Assembly (NCBI RefSeq): GCF_020524485.1
Contig: NZ_JAIVLF010000007.1
Location: 124,001-188,000, forward strand
Direction: 5' to 3'
Length of the DNA stretch: 64,000 bases
DNA from: Novosphingobium profundi
GTDB lineage: Bacteria > Pseudomonadota > Alphaproteobacteria > Sphingomonadales > Sphingomonadaceae
The translations under genes and the position numbers were made by a program. The number at the start of each line of letters is the position of its first letter. The stretch's first letter is position 1. Below the pieces are notes generated by a model, which did not search any database, was not told the DNA's origin, and saw only the letters and a list, made by a program, of their open reading frames with translations. Below are positions 17,552 through 26,817 of the stretch, piece after piece.

Positions 17552-18913
17552 CTACTCGCGCAGCGCCCGCCGGAGTTGATCCGAAAGCGGCCTAATAATG
17601 TAGTGCAGGATCGTGCGCTCTTCGGTCTGCACGAAGACTTCGACCGGCATACCCACAGAAATACGGGCCTTCTCAAGCTTGTCGAACTCTGCATCCGAAA
17701 TGGTGATAGTGACCGGATAGTACGTAGCCCCGGTCACTCGATCCAGAGAACTGTCCGCCGCGATATGCGTCACCTTGCCCTCAAGTTCGGGGGTCGTGCG
17801 CATATTAAGCGCCGAGAAGCGAACATGGGCCAAGCCGCCTGACACGACCTGATCGATATCCATAGGCCGCACTTGCGCGCGCACAACCAGACGGTCGGCT
17901 TCGGGAACGATCTCCATCAGAGGTTCGCCCGCCGGAACCACACTCCCCAGGGTCCGCACGGCAAGCTTGTCGACACGCCCATCCTGCGGAGCGCGGATTA
18001 CCGTTCGCTCGGCGCGGTCGCGCGCTTCGGCCGTTTCCCTGCGGCGCTGCGCAATGGCCGCCTCAACCTGGGCCAGCTCCAGCGCCGCCTCGCTTCGCGC
18101 GCGGCTGGAGAGGCCCGCCATCTGCACCTGCAGTTCCCCGACCCGTGCGCGGGCCTGCACCAGACCGGATCCGGCCCCTTCCCGCTCGGAACGTACGCCG
18201 ACCGCGGAGCGCTCCAGAGCGTTGAGGCGGTCGAGCGTGGTCAGGCGATCCGCGTAAAGTGCGCGCATCTGATCCAGTTCCTGCCGGATCAATTGCTCCT
18301 GCTCCCCCAGCGCATCCAACTGGCTGCGATAGCTGTCGGCGTCCGCACGTGTCTGGACTACGCGCGCGCGCAGTTGACCCAGCTGGTCCGCGCGGGCACG
18401 TCGCTCCAGCTCGAAGCTGAGCCGTTCGTCCTCCACCGCCTGCGCCACCCCAGGTTCGCTTGCACGTGCACGCAGTTCCTCGGGAAAATCGATGCTCCGC
18501 GCGCCCGCCTGGATCGCCCGCAAGCGCGCCGCACGCGCGACCAACTGATCGAGCTCCAATCCCGCGTAAGTGGCGAAAGCCCCCGTCACACTGTCATCCA
18601 GCCGGACCAGAGGCTGGCCCTTGCGCACCGCATCACCATCCTCGACCAGGATTGCCGCGGCCACACCCCCATAGGGATGCGAAATTTCTTTCACGTGGGT
18701 TTCCACGGTCACCGTGCCCGGCGCGATGACGGCGCCTGCCATGGGGAGCAAGGCCACGAGCCCGAGTCCGCCCACCACCAGCGCGCCGACCGTCCCCAAG
18801 CCGAGGCGGGAGAGCCGTGCCAGGCGTCGCTCCCCTCTTGCCTCTGGCGCACGTGCGAGAGGTTCCTCGCCGTGCAGCGGAACGGGATCCAGCATGGAAG
18901 AATGGACGTTCAC
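17552..18913 (-). CDS. Type I secretion periplasmic adaptor (HlyD/PrtE family)
   Basis: 453 aa membrane-fusion protein. It has a single N-terminal membrane helix (about 36-58), a lipoyl-like half around residues 68-105 (THVKEISHPYGGVAAAILVEDGDAV), a long coiled coil (about 120-300) and the second lipoyl half with RTVIRAPQDGRVDKLAVRTLGSVV. The C-terminal beta-barrel domain is complete. It overlaps the ATPase gene by four bases (ATGA). With that ATPase and the divergent TolC-type protein it completes a tripartite type I secretion system. The pair resembles AtrB/AtrD, which sit in sphingan clusters. No RTX-type substrate lies in the window. Confidence 0.92.
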   Translation of the reverse strand: MNVHSSMLDPVPLHGEEPLARAPEARGERRLARLSRLGLGTVGALVVGGLGLVALLPMAGAVIAPGTVTVETHVKEISHPYGGVAAAILVEDGDAVRKGQPLVRLDDSVTGAFATYAGLELDQLVARAARLRAIQAGARSIDFPEELRARASEPGVAQAVEDERLSFELERRARADQLGQLRARVVQTRADADSYRSQLDALGEQEQLIRQELDQMRALYADRLTTLDRLNALERSAVGVRSEREGAGSGLVQARARVGELQVQMAGLSSRARSEAALELAQVEAAIAQRRRETAEARDRAERTVIRAPQDGRVDKLAVRTLGSVVPAGEPLMEIVPEADRLVVRAQVRPMDIDQVVSGGLAHVRFSALNMRTTPELEGKVTHIAADSSLDRVTGATYYPVTITISDAEFDKLEKARISVGMPVEVFVQTEERTILHYIIRPLSDQLRRALRE

Positions 18914-20712
18914 TGGTCGAGCTCCTCTTCCATGCGCACCGTGCGCAGCGCCTGCACGGCCTCGCCGTCCGGGACATTGGCACCGGCTGCCTTGCCGGTC
19001 GTCGCCCCTTTCGCAGCATCCTTGCCCGGGCGCATGCGAGCCTCGAACTCCGCCCGCGTTTCAAAGCGTTCGATGCGTCCGCCATTCATCACCATGATGT
19101 GGCTCACCTGCGAAACGATGGCGGGACGGTGCGCGATCACGATGGCAATGCCGCCGCGCGCGCGCAGCGCCGCAATAGCGTGGGCAAGCGCGGCCTCACC
19201 TTCGTGGTCGAGATTGCTGTTGGGCTCGTCCATGACCACGAGAAAGGGATCGCCGTAGAGCGCGCGGGCCAGCGCGATGCGCTGCTGCTGCCCGGCCGAC
19301 AGACCTCCTCCCCCCGGACCGATCCGTCCGTCATAGCCCCCTTCCAGGCGCACGATCAGTTCGTGGCAGTCCGCCGCACGGGCCGCCGCCAGAATCTTCT
19401 CCCGGTCTGCATCGGGCCGAAAACGCGCGATATTCTGGGCAATCGTACCCTCGAACAGCTCAATTTTTTGGGGCACGTAGCCCATGAACTGCGCGATCTG
19501 CGGCGCCGACCATTGATCCAGCGTCGCCCCATCGAGCCGCACCGCACCGCGCAGCGGGCTCCAGACCCCGCACAGCACACGCGCCAGCGTGGTCTTGCCC
19601 GACCCGCTGCGCCCGACCACGGCCAGCGCATCCCCGGCCTTCAGGGAGAAGCGCACCTCTGCAAGGGTCACCCGCTTGAGCCCCGGAGGTCCCGCGGTCA
19701 GCCCCTGTACGCGCAAAGCCTCGCGCGGGGGCTCTAGGCCCAGCGGTTCAGCTTGCGCGGGGACGGCTTCCATCAGCTCGCGCATGCGCCCCAGCGCCTG
19801 CCCGCACGCCACCATAGATTTCCACTGGGCAATCACCTGCTCCACCGGAGCCAGTGCCCGCGAGGAGAGGATCGAGCTGGCGATAATGATGCCGCCTGTC
19901 GCCTGCCCTTCGATCACGAGATAGGCGCCGAGCGCCAGGGTGGCGGACTGGAGGAACATGCGGAACGCCTTGGTCGCCCCCGACAGCGTGCTGGCGCGTG
20001 CGGAGAAGGCTTCGTTCGCGCGCAGGTATGCCGCCTCGGCCTCGGTCCACTCATCCCGGCGAGATGGCGCCATTCCCAGAGCCTTCAGCGTCTCGGCGTT
20101 GCGCAAGGTGGCCTCGGCCAGGCCCGCGCGCCGCGCGCCCGCCTTCATCGTCTCGAGCGCCAGCGGGCCAGTGGAACGGTTGTTGGCCACCATCAGCGTG
20201 ACCAGCACGCCCACCCCGACCAGCGCAAGCAGCCCCAGGCTCCAGTGGAACACGCTGAGGACCGCGAGATAGACGAGGATCCAGGGCAGATCGACAAGCG
20301 CGAGAGGGCCCGGCCCCGACAGGAACCCCCGCACGGTATCGGCATCGCGAACCACCTGGGTCCCGTTGGGCAGGCTGCCACGGGAAAGCTCGAAACGGGC
20401 GAGAATGTCGAGCACGCGCCCGCTGGTCTCCTCCAGGAAGCGCGATCCGACATGGACCATGATCCGCCCGCGCACGACATCGAGTACGGCCTGGAACACG
20501 TAAGCGAGCAGCACGAGCGCCAGCAGACTGAACAGCGAGGGAAGCGAGCGACTGGGCAGGACATCGTCGTAGACCAGCAGCATGAAGAACGAACCCGAAA
20601 GCAGCAGGACATTGTAGACACTGCTGATGACCAGCACGACCGGAGCCACACGCCCAAGCCCCCTCAGGGCGTCGCGAAGGTCCTGCGAAAGGCGTTCGAA
20701 CGGATTCAGCAT
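18910..20712 (-). CDS. Type I secretion ABC ATPase/permease (PrtD family)
   Basis: 600 aa. An N-terminal six-helix membrane domain (helices from about residue 22) is followed by a nucleotide-binding domain with Walker A GRSGSGKTT (367-375), signature LSAGQQQ (471-477; Ala replaces the usual second Gly), Walker B LVVMDEP (about 491-497) and switch His in IAHR. There is no N-terminal C39 peptidase or C39-like domain, which puts it with PrtD/AprD exporters of proteins carrying C-terminal signals. A 35-residue polar tail follows the ATPase domain. It is the first gene of the seven-gene operon; the 215-base gap to the divergent tolC start should hold both promoters. Confidence 0.93.
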   Translation of the reverse strand: MLNPFERLSQDLRDALRGLGRVAPVVLVISSVYNVLLLSGSFFMLLVYDDVLPSRSLPSLFSLLALVLLAYVFQAVLDVVRGRIMVHVGSRFLEETSGRVLDILARFELSRGSLPNGTQVVRDADTVRGFLSGPGPLALVDLPWILVYLAVLSVFHWSLGLLALVGVGVLVTLMVANNRSTGPLALETMKAGARRAGLAEATLRNAETLKALGMAPSRRDEWTEAEAAYLRANEAFSARASTLSGATKAFRMFLQSATLALGAYLVIEGQATGGIIIASSILSSRALAPVEQVIAQWKSMVACGQALGRMRELMEAVPAQAEPLGLEPPREALRVQGLTAGPPGLKRVTLAEVRFSLKAGDALAVVGRSGSGKTTLARVLCGVWSPLRGAVRLDGATLDQWSAPQIAQFMGYVPQKIELFEGTIAQNIARFRPDADREKILAAARAADCHELIVRLEGGYDGRIGPGGGGLSAGQQQRIALARALYGDPFLVVMDEPNSNLDHEGEAALAHAIAALRARGGIAIVIAHRPAIVSQVSHIMVMNGGRIERFETRAEFEARMRPGKDAAKGATTGKAAGANVPDGEAVQALRTVRMEEELDQ

Positions 20713-20927
20713 GGCCGACCTCCGCCCAAGTATTCCTCACGCGCGTGGTGTTTCCCGCCCCCAATAGGGCCGCCCCAATCCAGTCGATTCATAGTTGCGT
20801 CCTGTCTGGAACTATCTCGCGCTGCATTAGAACAGCCCGCAACGTACACCGACACCGCGAACACCTCTGTTCCGGATTGAATAGGGGCCCGCTCGAATTT
20901 CCAGCCGTCCGACAGAAGGGATCTGCC

Positions 20928-22454
20928 TTGCTCCTTCGCTTGCCCTTGCGCCGCGCACCGGCCCTTTCGCTGCCATGCCTGCTGGCCCTCTCGCTCCCGC
21001 TAAGCGCCCCCCAGAGCCGGGCCGAAACGCTCGCCGAAGCGCTTGCCTCGGCCTACGCGGGCAATCCGCAACTTCAGGGGAACCGCGATCTTGTTGCCGC
21101 CAGCGACGAACTCGTGGTGCAGGCGCGCGCAGCCTACGGCCCCAGCCTGGCCCTCTCCGCGCAGCACACCTTCACGGCGGCGCGCACCCGTGGCACCGCA
21201 CTGCCGGCCGAGGATCAGGGATTTGCATCCAGTGTGGAGCTATCGCTGAACCAACCGCTCTTCACATCCGGACGCCTGGCCGCCGGAATAGATGCCGCCG
21301 AAGCAACCCGCCTGTCTGCGCGTGAGGCGCTGCGTGGGCAGACCCAGCAACTCCTGCTCGACGTCGTATCCTCCTATGTCGGCGTGCGCCGTGACACCCA
21401 ACTCTATGCCATTGCGGTCGAAAACTACGAACTGCTGCGAGGGCAGAACGATGTCATCGCCGCACGCTACGCCCTGCACGACTCCACCCGGCCCGATCTG
21501 GAGCAGACCGCCAACCGACTCGAACTTGCCGCCGGACGCGTGATCGAAGCGCGCGCAACGGTCGAGGCCAGCGCGGCGCGTTACCGCCATCTCGTCGGAC
21601 ACTATCCGCAGGACCTGGCACCCCCACCGCCGCTGCCCGCCCTCTCCACACTGGAAACGCTTTACGTGACCGCAGAAAGGTACAACCCCAACCTGACCGC
21701 CGCCACGCTGACAGCCGCAGCCTCGCGGGCCCAAGTACGCGCCGCCCGGGCCCAGATGCGCCCCCAGGTCAGCGCCTTCTCCGCCCTCTCGCGCTCACCA
21801 CTCTCCCCCTATCAGAACACCGTGCGCGAGGAGGCGGTAAGCGCGGGGGTGCGGCTGACACTCCAGCTCTACTCGGGTGGTCTGCAATCCTCTGCGCTAC
21901 GCCAGGCCATCGCGGCGAACCTGGCCGACCAGCAGTTCGTGGAGGAAGCCCGCCGAACCATGCGTGAGACACTCGCCGCCAACTGGAGCCGCCTTCAGGC
22001 CGCCGAGGCTTCGCTTCCCCGGTACCTGGCCGCCGTGCAGGCGGGCGAGCGCGCCGTAGACGGCGTTTCGCGCCAGGAGACCGCGGGCATCCGCACCTTG
22101 CGCGATGTGCTTCAGGTCACCAACGATCTGCTCAACGCGCGCACGGCCGCGGCCCAGACCGAAGCGGAAATCTACCTGCGCCAAGCCGCCCTTCTGCGCG
22201 ACGCCGGGATCCTCTCGATTGCCACATTAACCGACCGCGCGCCCTATGATCCGGACTCGCGCATCCCCGGAATCGCGCGCTACGCGGGCCATCCGGTCCG
22301 CATCGTGATGGAGCCCATCGACCGCCTCCTTCAGCCCCGGGCCGGACGCGAAGCGCCCGTCGTGCGCGAGAACGCGGCCCGCTTCGAGTGGAGCGAGACC
22401 TTGCCCGACCCGCTCGCCCCACCTGCGCTGCGGGACGAGGAAGACATGCCCTGA
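20928..22454 (+). CDS. tolC: TolC-family outer-membrane channel of the type I system
   Basis: 508 aa from TTG 20928. I chose this start because AGAAGGG lies eight bases upstream and the product then begins with a proper signal peptide (LRRAPALSLPCLLALSLPL...SRAET); the frame is open 61 codons further upstream but that part has no signal or family features. The mature protein starts ETLAEALASAYAGNPQLQ, the standard TolC opening, and contains two internal repeats with long coiled-coil helices and the barrel strands. It is divergent from the PrtD/HlyD pair and should be the outer-membrane exit of that exporter. Expression from a rare TTG codon would keep it low. Confidence 0.9.
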   Translation: MLLRLPLRRAPALSLPCLLALSLPLSAPQSRAETLAEALASAYAGNPQLQGNRDLVAASDELVVQARAAYGPSLALSAQHTFTAARTRGTALPAEDQGFASSVELSLNQPLFTSGRLAAGIDAAEATRLSAREALRGQTQQLLLDVVSSYVGVRRDTQLYAIAVENYELLRGQNDVIAARYALHDSTRPDLEQTANRLELAAGRVIEARATVEASAARYRHLVGHYPQDLAPPPPLPALSTLETLYVTAERYNPNLTAATLTAAASRAQVRAARAQMRPQVSAFSALSRSPLSPYQNTVREEAVSAGVRLTLQLYSGGLQSSALRQAIAANLADQQFVEEARRTMRETLAANWSRLQAAEASLPRYLAAVQAGERAVDGVSRQETAGIRTLRDVLQVTNDLLNARTAAAQTEAEIYLRQAALLRDAGILSIATLTDRAPYDPDSRIPGIARYAGHPVRIVMEPIDRLLQPRAGREAPVVRENAARFEWSETLPDPLAPPALRDEEDMP

Positions 22455-22464
22455 GCCGCACACG

Positions 22465-22505
22465 CGAAAACGGCCGACAAGGACAATCCTTGCCGGCCGT
22501 TTTCG
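22465..22505. terminator. Bidirectional terminator between tolC and rplA
   Basis: Perfect 12-base arms CGAAAACGGCCG (22465-22476) and CGGCCGTTTTCG (22494-22505) with a further internal CAAGGA/TCCTTG stem. T residues close the stem in both directions, as expected where the convergent tolC and rplA genes meet. Confidence 0.9.
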
Positions 22506-22564
22506 TGTTCAGAACGCGAGAGCCTTACCGAAAAGGCTCACACGATCTTATGCAAGTGGTGCGC

Positions 22565-23266
22565 TCAGGCGCCCTGAACCTGCGCGGTGTCGATCTTGAG
22601 GCCGGGGCCCATCGACGAGGACAGCGCGATCTTCTGGACGTACTTGCCCTTGGCGCCCGAGGGCTTCGCCTTGACGATGGCGTCGACGAACGCGGCGAAG
22701 TTCTTCTGGATGTCTTCGTCCGAGAACGACATCTTGCCGATACCGGCGTGGATGATGCCCTGCTTCTCGACGCGGAACTCGATCTGGCCGCCCTTGGCGT
22801 CCTTCACGGCCTGCGTCACGTTCGGGGTGACGGTGCCCAGCTTCGGGTTCGGCATGAGGCCCTTGGGACCCAGCAGCTTACCGAGACGGCCGACGACGCC
22901 CATCATGTCCGGAGTGGCGATGACGCGGTCGTAGTCGAGATTGCCGGCCTGCATGTCTTCCATGAGGTCTTCGGCACCAACCTTGTCGGCACCAGCGGCA
23001 AGAGCTTCGTCCGCCTTGTCGCCCTTGGCGAACACGGCGACCTTGACGGTCTTGCCGGTGCCGGCCGGGAGCGAAACCATGCCACGGACCATCTGGTCGG
23101 CGTGACGCGGATCGACGCCCAGGTTCATCGCGACTTCGATGGTCTCGTCGAACTTGGTGGTCTTGAGGTCACGCAGGGTCTGGAGCGCTTCGCCAACGGC
23201 GTAGAGCTTCATGTTGTCGCCCAGCTTCTCGGTCAGCGACTTCTGCTTCTTGGTAATCTTGGCCAT
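22565..23266 (-). CDS. rplA: 50S ribosomal protein L1
   Basis: 233 aa, full length for bacterial L1. It begins MAKITKKQKSLTEKLGD and has the conserved GTGKTVKVAVFAKGDKADEA, GPKGLMPNPKLGTVTPNV and FRVEKQGIIHAGIGKMSF segments. L1 forms the mobile stalk near the E site and represses its own operon by binding mRNA. It lies four bases after rplK and is co-transcribed with it. Confidence 0.99.
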   Translation of the reverse strand: MAKITKKQKSLTEKLGDNMKLYAVGEALQTLRDLKTTKFDETIEVAMNLGVDPRHADQMVRGMVSLPAGTGKTVKVAVFAKGDKADEALAAGADKVGAEDLMEDMQAGNLDYDRVIATPDMMGVVGRLGKLLGPKGLMPNPKLGTVTPNVTQAVKDAKGGQIEFRVEKQGIIHAGIGKMSFSDEDIQKNFAAFVDAIVKAKPSGAKGKYVQKIALSSSMGPGLKIDTAQVQGA

Positions 23267-23270
23267 CAGA

Positions 23271-23702
23271 TCAGCCCTCCGTCACTTCGAGACCCATCGC
23301 GCGGGCCGAGCCTTCGATGATGCGGGTCGCCGCTTCCATATCGTTGGCGTTGAGATCCTTCATCTTCATCTCGGCGATCTCGGTCAGCTTCGAGCGAGCG
23401 ATCTTTCCGGCCGAAACCTTGCCGGGCTCCTTCGAGCCGGACTTGAGGTTCGCAGCCTTCTTGATGAGGAAGGTGGCGGGCGGCGTCTTGGTGACGAACG
23501 TGAAGCTGCGGTCGGCGTACACGGTGATGATGGTCGGGATCGGCATGCCCTTTTCCATCTCCTGCGTGGCGGCATTGAACGCCTTGCAGAATTCCATGAT
23601 GTTCACGCCGCGCTGACCCAGCGCCGGACCGATCGGCGGCGAGGGGTTTGCTGCGCCCGCGGGCACCTGCAGCTTGATGTAACCTTCAATTTTCTTGGCC
23701 AC
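23271..23702 (-). CDS. rplK: 50S ribosomal protein L11
   Basis: 143 aa, normal length. It begins MAKKIEGYIKLQVPAGAANP and contains the N-terminal PSPPIGPALGQRGVNIMEFCKAFN and C-terminal GSARAMGLEV signatures. L11 forms the GTPase-associated centre and is needed for stringent-response signalling through RelA-type enzymes. The 171-base stretch before it (23703-23873) follows a terminator, so rplK-rplA probably has its own promoter and may hold the L1 translational operator; I could not define either site. Confidence 0.99.
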   Translation of the reverse strand: MAKKIEGYIKLQVPAGAANPSPPIGPALGQRGVNIMEFCKAFNAATQEMEKGMPIPTIITVYADRSFTFVTKTPPATFLIKKAANLKSGSKEPGKVSAGKIARSKLTEIAEMKMKDLNANDMEAATRIIEGSARAMGLEVTEG

Positions 23703-23873
23703 GATGGCCTCCTTTCACACTGTCGGGCCCCCACGCAGGAGCCCTCATGTTTAGCGGTGTGACGAGGGAGGAGGCATCTGCGCCTGCAGGGACCTTCGCC
23801 CTCTCCCGCCGGGAATCGCACCGGCAAAAAGCCGATCCGAAGGGCGCGCCGTTACACCACAACGCACCAAATG

Positions 23874-23897
23874 AAAAGGGGCGCTGTGTAGCGCCCC
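23874..23897 (-). terminator. Terminator separating nusG from rplK
   Basis: On the minus strand GGGGCGCT-ACAC-AGCGCCCC is followed by TTTTCATT. It lies 48 bases after the nusG stop, so secE-nusG and rplK-rplA are probably separate transcripts or an attenuated one. Confidence 0.85.
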
Positions 23898-23944
23898 TCT
23901 CCTCGCCTTCCCCGCCGCACGCTGCGGCATGGGAAATGCGTCGA

Positions 23945-24481
23945 TTACTTGCTGAGCTCCACGTGCTCGAAGTCGAGTTCGACCGGCGTCGCGCGGCCGA
24001 AGATCGAGACCGAGACCTTGACGCGGCTCTTGTCGAAATCGAGTTCCTCGACAATGCCGTTGAAGCTCGCGAAGGGGCCTTCCAGCACCTTGACCGAATC
24101 GCCGATCTCGTAATCGACGCTGACCTGCTTGCGCGGCTCGGCAGCGGCGGCTTCGGCGGCGCCGAAGTAGCGCGAAGCTTCCGCTTCACTGATCGCCTGC
24201 GGCTTGCCGTTGACGCCGAGGAAGCCCGAGACCTTGGGCGTGTTCTTGACGAGGTGGTAGACATCGTCGTTCAGGCCCAGCTTGGCGAGCACGTAGCCCG
24301 GCATGGTCTTGCGCTCGACCTGGACCTTCTTGCCGCGCTTGACCTCGGTCACCGTCTCGGACGGGACCTGGATGTCCTCGACAAGTTGCGAGAGGCCCAT
24401 GCGTTCGGCCTCGGCGATGATGGCTTCCTTCACCTTGTTCTCGAAGCCGGAATAGGCGTGGATGATGTACCAGCGGGCCAT
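23945..24481 (-). CDS. nusG: Transcription termination/antitermination factor NusG
   Basis: 178 aa. The start at 24481 gives MARWYIIHAYSGFENKVKEAI, the invariant NusG opening; the frame upstream of it overlaps secE and is not used. The NGN domain (residues 1-115, with MPGYVLAKLGLNDDVYHLVKNTP) is followed by a C-terminal KOW domain (YEIGDSVKVLEGPFASFNGIVEELD). NusG links RNA polymerase to Rho or to ribosomal protein S10. An alanine-rich linker (about 108-118) joins the domains. Confidence 0.99.
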   Translation of the reverse strand: MARWYIIHAYSGFENKVKEAIIAEAERMGLSQLVEDIQVPSETVTEVKRGKKVQVERKTMPGYVLAKLGLNDDVYHLVKNTPKVSGFLGVNGKPQAISEAEASRYFGAAEAAAAEPRKQVSVDYEIGDSVKVLEGPFASFNGIVEELDFDKSRVKVSVSIFGRATPVELDFEHVELSK

Positions 24482-24515
24482 GATTCTCTCTTTTGGGTCT
24501 ACAGGTTCTAAGCGA

Positions 24516-24710
24516 TCACAGGAGCGACAGCAGCGAGCTGACGACCCAGCCGAAAAGCGCGTCCACGCCCAGGAAGAACGTCGCAAGCAGCACCGTCATG
24601 ATGCCGACGAAAATCGCGGTCGTCACCGTTTCCTGGCGCGAGGGCCAGTGGATCTTGCGCGTTTCTGCCTGAACCTGGCGCATGAATTCGCCGGGATTGA
24701 TCTTGGCCAT
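24516..24710 (-). CDS. secE: Preprotein translocase subunit SecE
   Basis: 64 aa. Starts at 24710 (MAKINPGEFMRQVQAETRKI). It is the short one-helix form of SecE usual in alphaproteobacteria: an amphipathic helix with the conserved VQAETRKIHWPSRQET stretch, then one membrane helix (about 33-55). It clamps SecY in the SecYEG translocon. It lies 34 bases before nusG, the standard order. Confidence 0.98.
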   Translation of the reverse strand: MAKINPGEFMRQVQAETRKIHWPSRQETVTTAIFVGIMTVLLATFFLGVDALFGWVVSSLLSLL

Positions 24711-24854
24711 GTCCGTAACGCTCTCGTGTCTCTTGCCTGGTTTGCGCGAACGCAAATGAAGATAGGTTCCGTGTCTTCCGGCTAGGGCTCATCGCCGTCC
24801 CGGCCAAGGCCGGGAGGGGCGGTAAAGGTTCCTCATGTCGGAAGAGGTGCTGAC

Positions 24855-26426
24855 TTAGCTTCCGTTCGCCGGATTTGCAAGGTCCACGGCATCGGGCAGG
24901 CGCGCAAGGAACGAATTCTCGGTCTCGTAGACGATGTGCGCCCCATCGGGCAGCGCGACGGGCTGCGAATTGCCGATGTACCACAGGTAGTCGGCGTGAT
25001 TGGCCGGACGGAACTTCCTGAGGTCGATGCGCTGGTAGGACGAATAGAGAATGCGGTGGGATGGATCGGCAAAACGATAGCCCTCCTCGCGCATCGAGAG
25101 CATGTGCACGTCGGGCAGCGCGAAGTTGGAATTCTCCATCGCACTGCGCCGCACGACGGCATAGCTGCCGAAATGCTCGAAGGGACCGAAGAACCACTGG
25201 CGGCGCGGGATAGCCACGGCCGTGGCGACTCTGGCGCCCTCGGGCACGTAGTCGAGCGCCTTGATCAGGGTGCGCGCGGTCTGCGCATCGCGGTACCAGA
25301 CCACCGACGTCAGGCCCGTACGCGCGACAAAAAGCAGCGAACACGCCGTCAGGAACCAGACCGGCGCCTTCGCGCGGAAATCGACCGCCATCAGGAGGAT
25401 CATCAGCGCCGCGGTGCTCAGGCGATAGTCGGCATAGTCACCACCGAATATCTGGCGCGGCACGGCCATGGTAAGGCCGAACATGATAAGCGCCGCCCAC
25501 CCCAGACGGCCATCAATTCGCTTCACCGCAAGGGCCGCCAAGGCCACCAGCAGGACCGCAACGAGGGTCGCGATGTCAAAGACATAGTCGTAGCTGCGCA
25601 GCGCCTTGTAGAGGATGCCCCACTTGTATTCGAGCACGCCCCAGCGCCCGTAGGACACCTTGGAGTTGGCCCCCATCCCGGCCAGCATCGGCAGGAGCGG
25701 AAATATCAGCGGCCAGGGGGCAAGGAACGGGCGCCAGTCCCGCCAGCTCGCGCGCCGGGTCCATTCGTAGCCGAAGACCATCACGCCCAGGATCCCCCAG
25801 CCCGACACGTGGCTGAGCCAGACCACGAAGCCCAGCGGGATCATCACCACCCGTCGCCAGGCCGAGCCTTCCATCTTCACCCAGAGCGCGAACGTGAACA
25901 GCGCCAGGGCCAGCGAAAGCGAATAATTGAGAAAACCCATGAGCAGCGAGGGCGACCAGATCGTCACCATGGCCAGGATCGGACCGATCCCGACTCGGCG
26001 CCGCAGCACCCAGGACACCGCGACAATTCCCAGCCCCGTCAGCGCAGGGATGGCCGCAACGATGATGCGCCCGGCCAGTTCTACGCCGAAGAGCGGCGCC
26101 AGCGGCACCATCAAGAGCTCCACACCCAGGTTCCCGGTCCACTCCCAGTGGAACAGGAAATACCAGGTCAGGAAGGGATTGCTGCCGTGCTCGAGCATGA
26201 TCTTGTACCCCGCCAGGTGCGAGGGGTAGTCGGTCATCTGCGGCGTCCAGGCGACGAGAGCGGGCATCGCGGCAAAGAGAGCCAGCGCGATCCCGACCCA
26301 GAAGACAAGGTCATAGCGGGCGCGGGGCGCGCTTTCCTGCATGGATGCAGCTGCATCCCCCACGCCGGACGCGGGCATCACCGGCTCCGCCTCGGGCGAA
26401 ACGTCCATCTGCGACTTGTCCGTCAT
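24855..26426 (-). CDS. Polytopic membrane protein of unknown function, GT-C-like topology
   Basis: 523 aa. About 35 polar N-terminal residues are followed by some ten hydrophobic helices between residues 40 and 385, then a soluble C-terminal domain of about 135 residues. The first extracytoplasmic loop carries an acidic motif, WTPQMTDYPSHLAGYKIM, placed as in GT-C membrane glycosyltransferases that use polyprenyl-linked sugars; this is resemblance in layout only. The gene sits between tRNA-Trp and secE on their strand, a place where the two are normally next to each other. No neighbour explains its role, although an EPS operon lies a few kb away. I do not recognise the family securely. Confidence 0.6.
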   Translation of the reverse strand: MTDKSQMDVSPEAEPVMPASGVGDAAASMQESAPRARYDLVFWVGIALALFAAMPALVAWTPQMTDYPSHLAGYKIMLEHGSNPFLTWYFLFHWEWTGNLGVELLMVPLAPLFGVELAGRIIVAAIPALTGLGIVAVSWVLRRRVGIGPILAMVTIWSPSLLMGFLNYSLSLALALFTFALWVKMEGSAWRRVVMIPLGFVVWLSHVSGWGILGVMVFGYEWTRRASWRDWRPFLAPWPLIFPLLPMLAGMGANSKVSYGRWGVLEYKWGILYKALRSYDYVFDIATLVAVLLVALAALAVKRIDGRLGWAALIMFGLTMAVPRQIFGGDYADYRLSTAALMILLMAVDFRAKAPVWFLTACSLLFVARTGLTSVVWYRDAQTARTLIKALDYVPEGARVATAVAIPRRQWFFGPFEHFGSYAVVRRSAMENSNFALPDVHMLSMREEGYRFADPSHRILYSSYQRIDLRKFRPANHADYLWYIGNSQPVALPDGAHIVYETENSFLARLPDAVDLANPANGS

Positions 26427-26600
26427 ATGCGAATGCTGGCCTCACTCCACGCTGCGATGGCAGGACACTGCCACACCCTCGCCCCGAATTTTGCGGTCGG
26501 GTTCCCATAATTCAGCGCGCGCAATTGGCAAGGGCGCGCACGTGGTGTGGCCACTTGCCGCCCCTCGATGGGGTGGCGTTTTTCGACGATGTGAGGAAAA

Positions 26601-26676
26601 TGGCAGGAGTGGCAGGATTCGAACCCGCGGCCCTCGGTTTTGGAGACCGATGCTCTACCAACTGAGCTACACTCCT
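26601..26676 (-). tRNA. tRNA-Trp (anticodon CCA)
   Basis: 76 bases including an encoded CCA end. The acceptor arms AGGAGTG and CACTCCT pair fully. The anticodon stem TCGGT/ACCGA encloses loop CTCCAAA, giving anticodon CCA, and the T arm has GGTTCGAATCC. tRNA-Trp just upstream of secE-nusG is the classic bacterial order; here a membrane-protein gene separates them. Confidence 0.98.
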
Positions 26677-26817
26677 GCGGGTGACGGGCCCTCTAGAGCG
26701 TGCAGAGACAGATGACAAGGACCTAATTGGCCTTGCCGCAAATTCTTCGTCCGAAAGCACCCGTACACGGCTGAAAAAGGTATTTGCCCCCAGCGCCGAT
26801 TTGCTAGTCTGGCCTGC

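Noticed and set aside
26557..26583. Terminator-like hairpin GCCGCCCC/GGGGTGGC followed by TTTTT on the plus strand
   Set aside because: There is no plus-strand gene upstream; the neighbouring tRNA and membrane-protein genes are on the minus strand, and on that strand no T-run follows. Its role is unclear, so it is not listed as a terminator.
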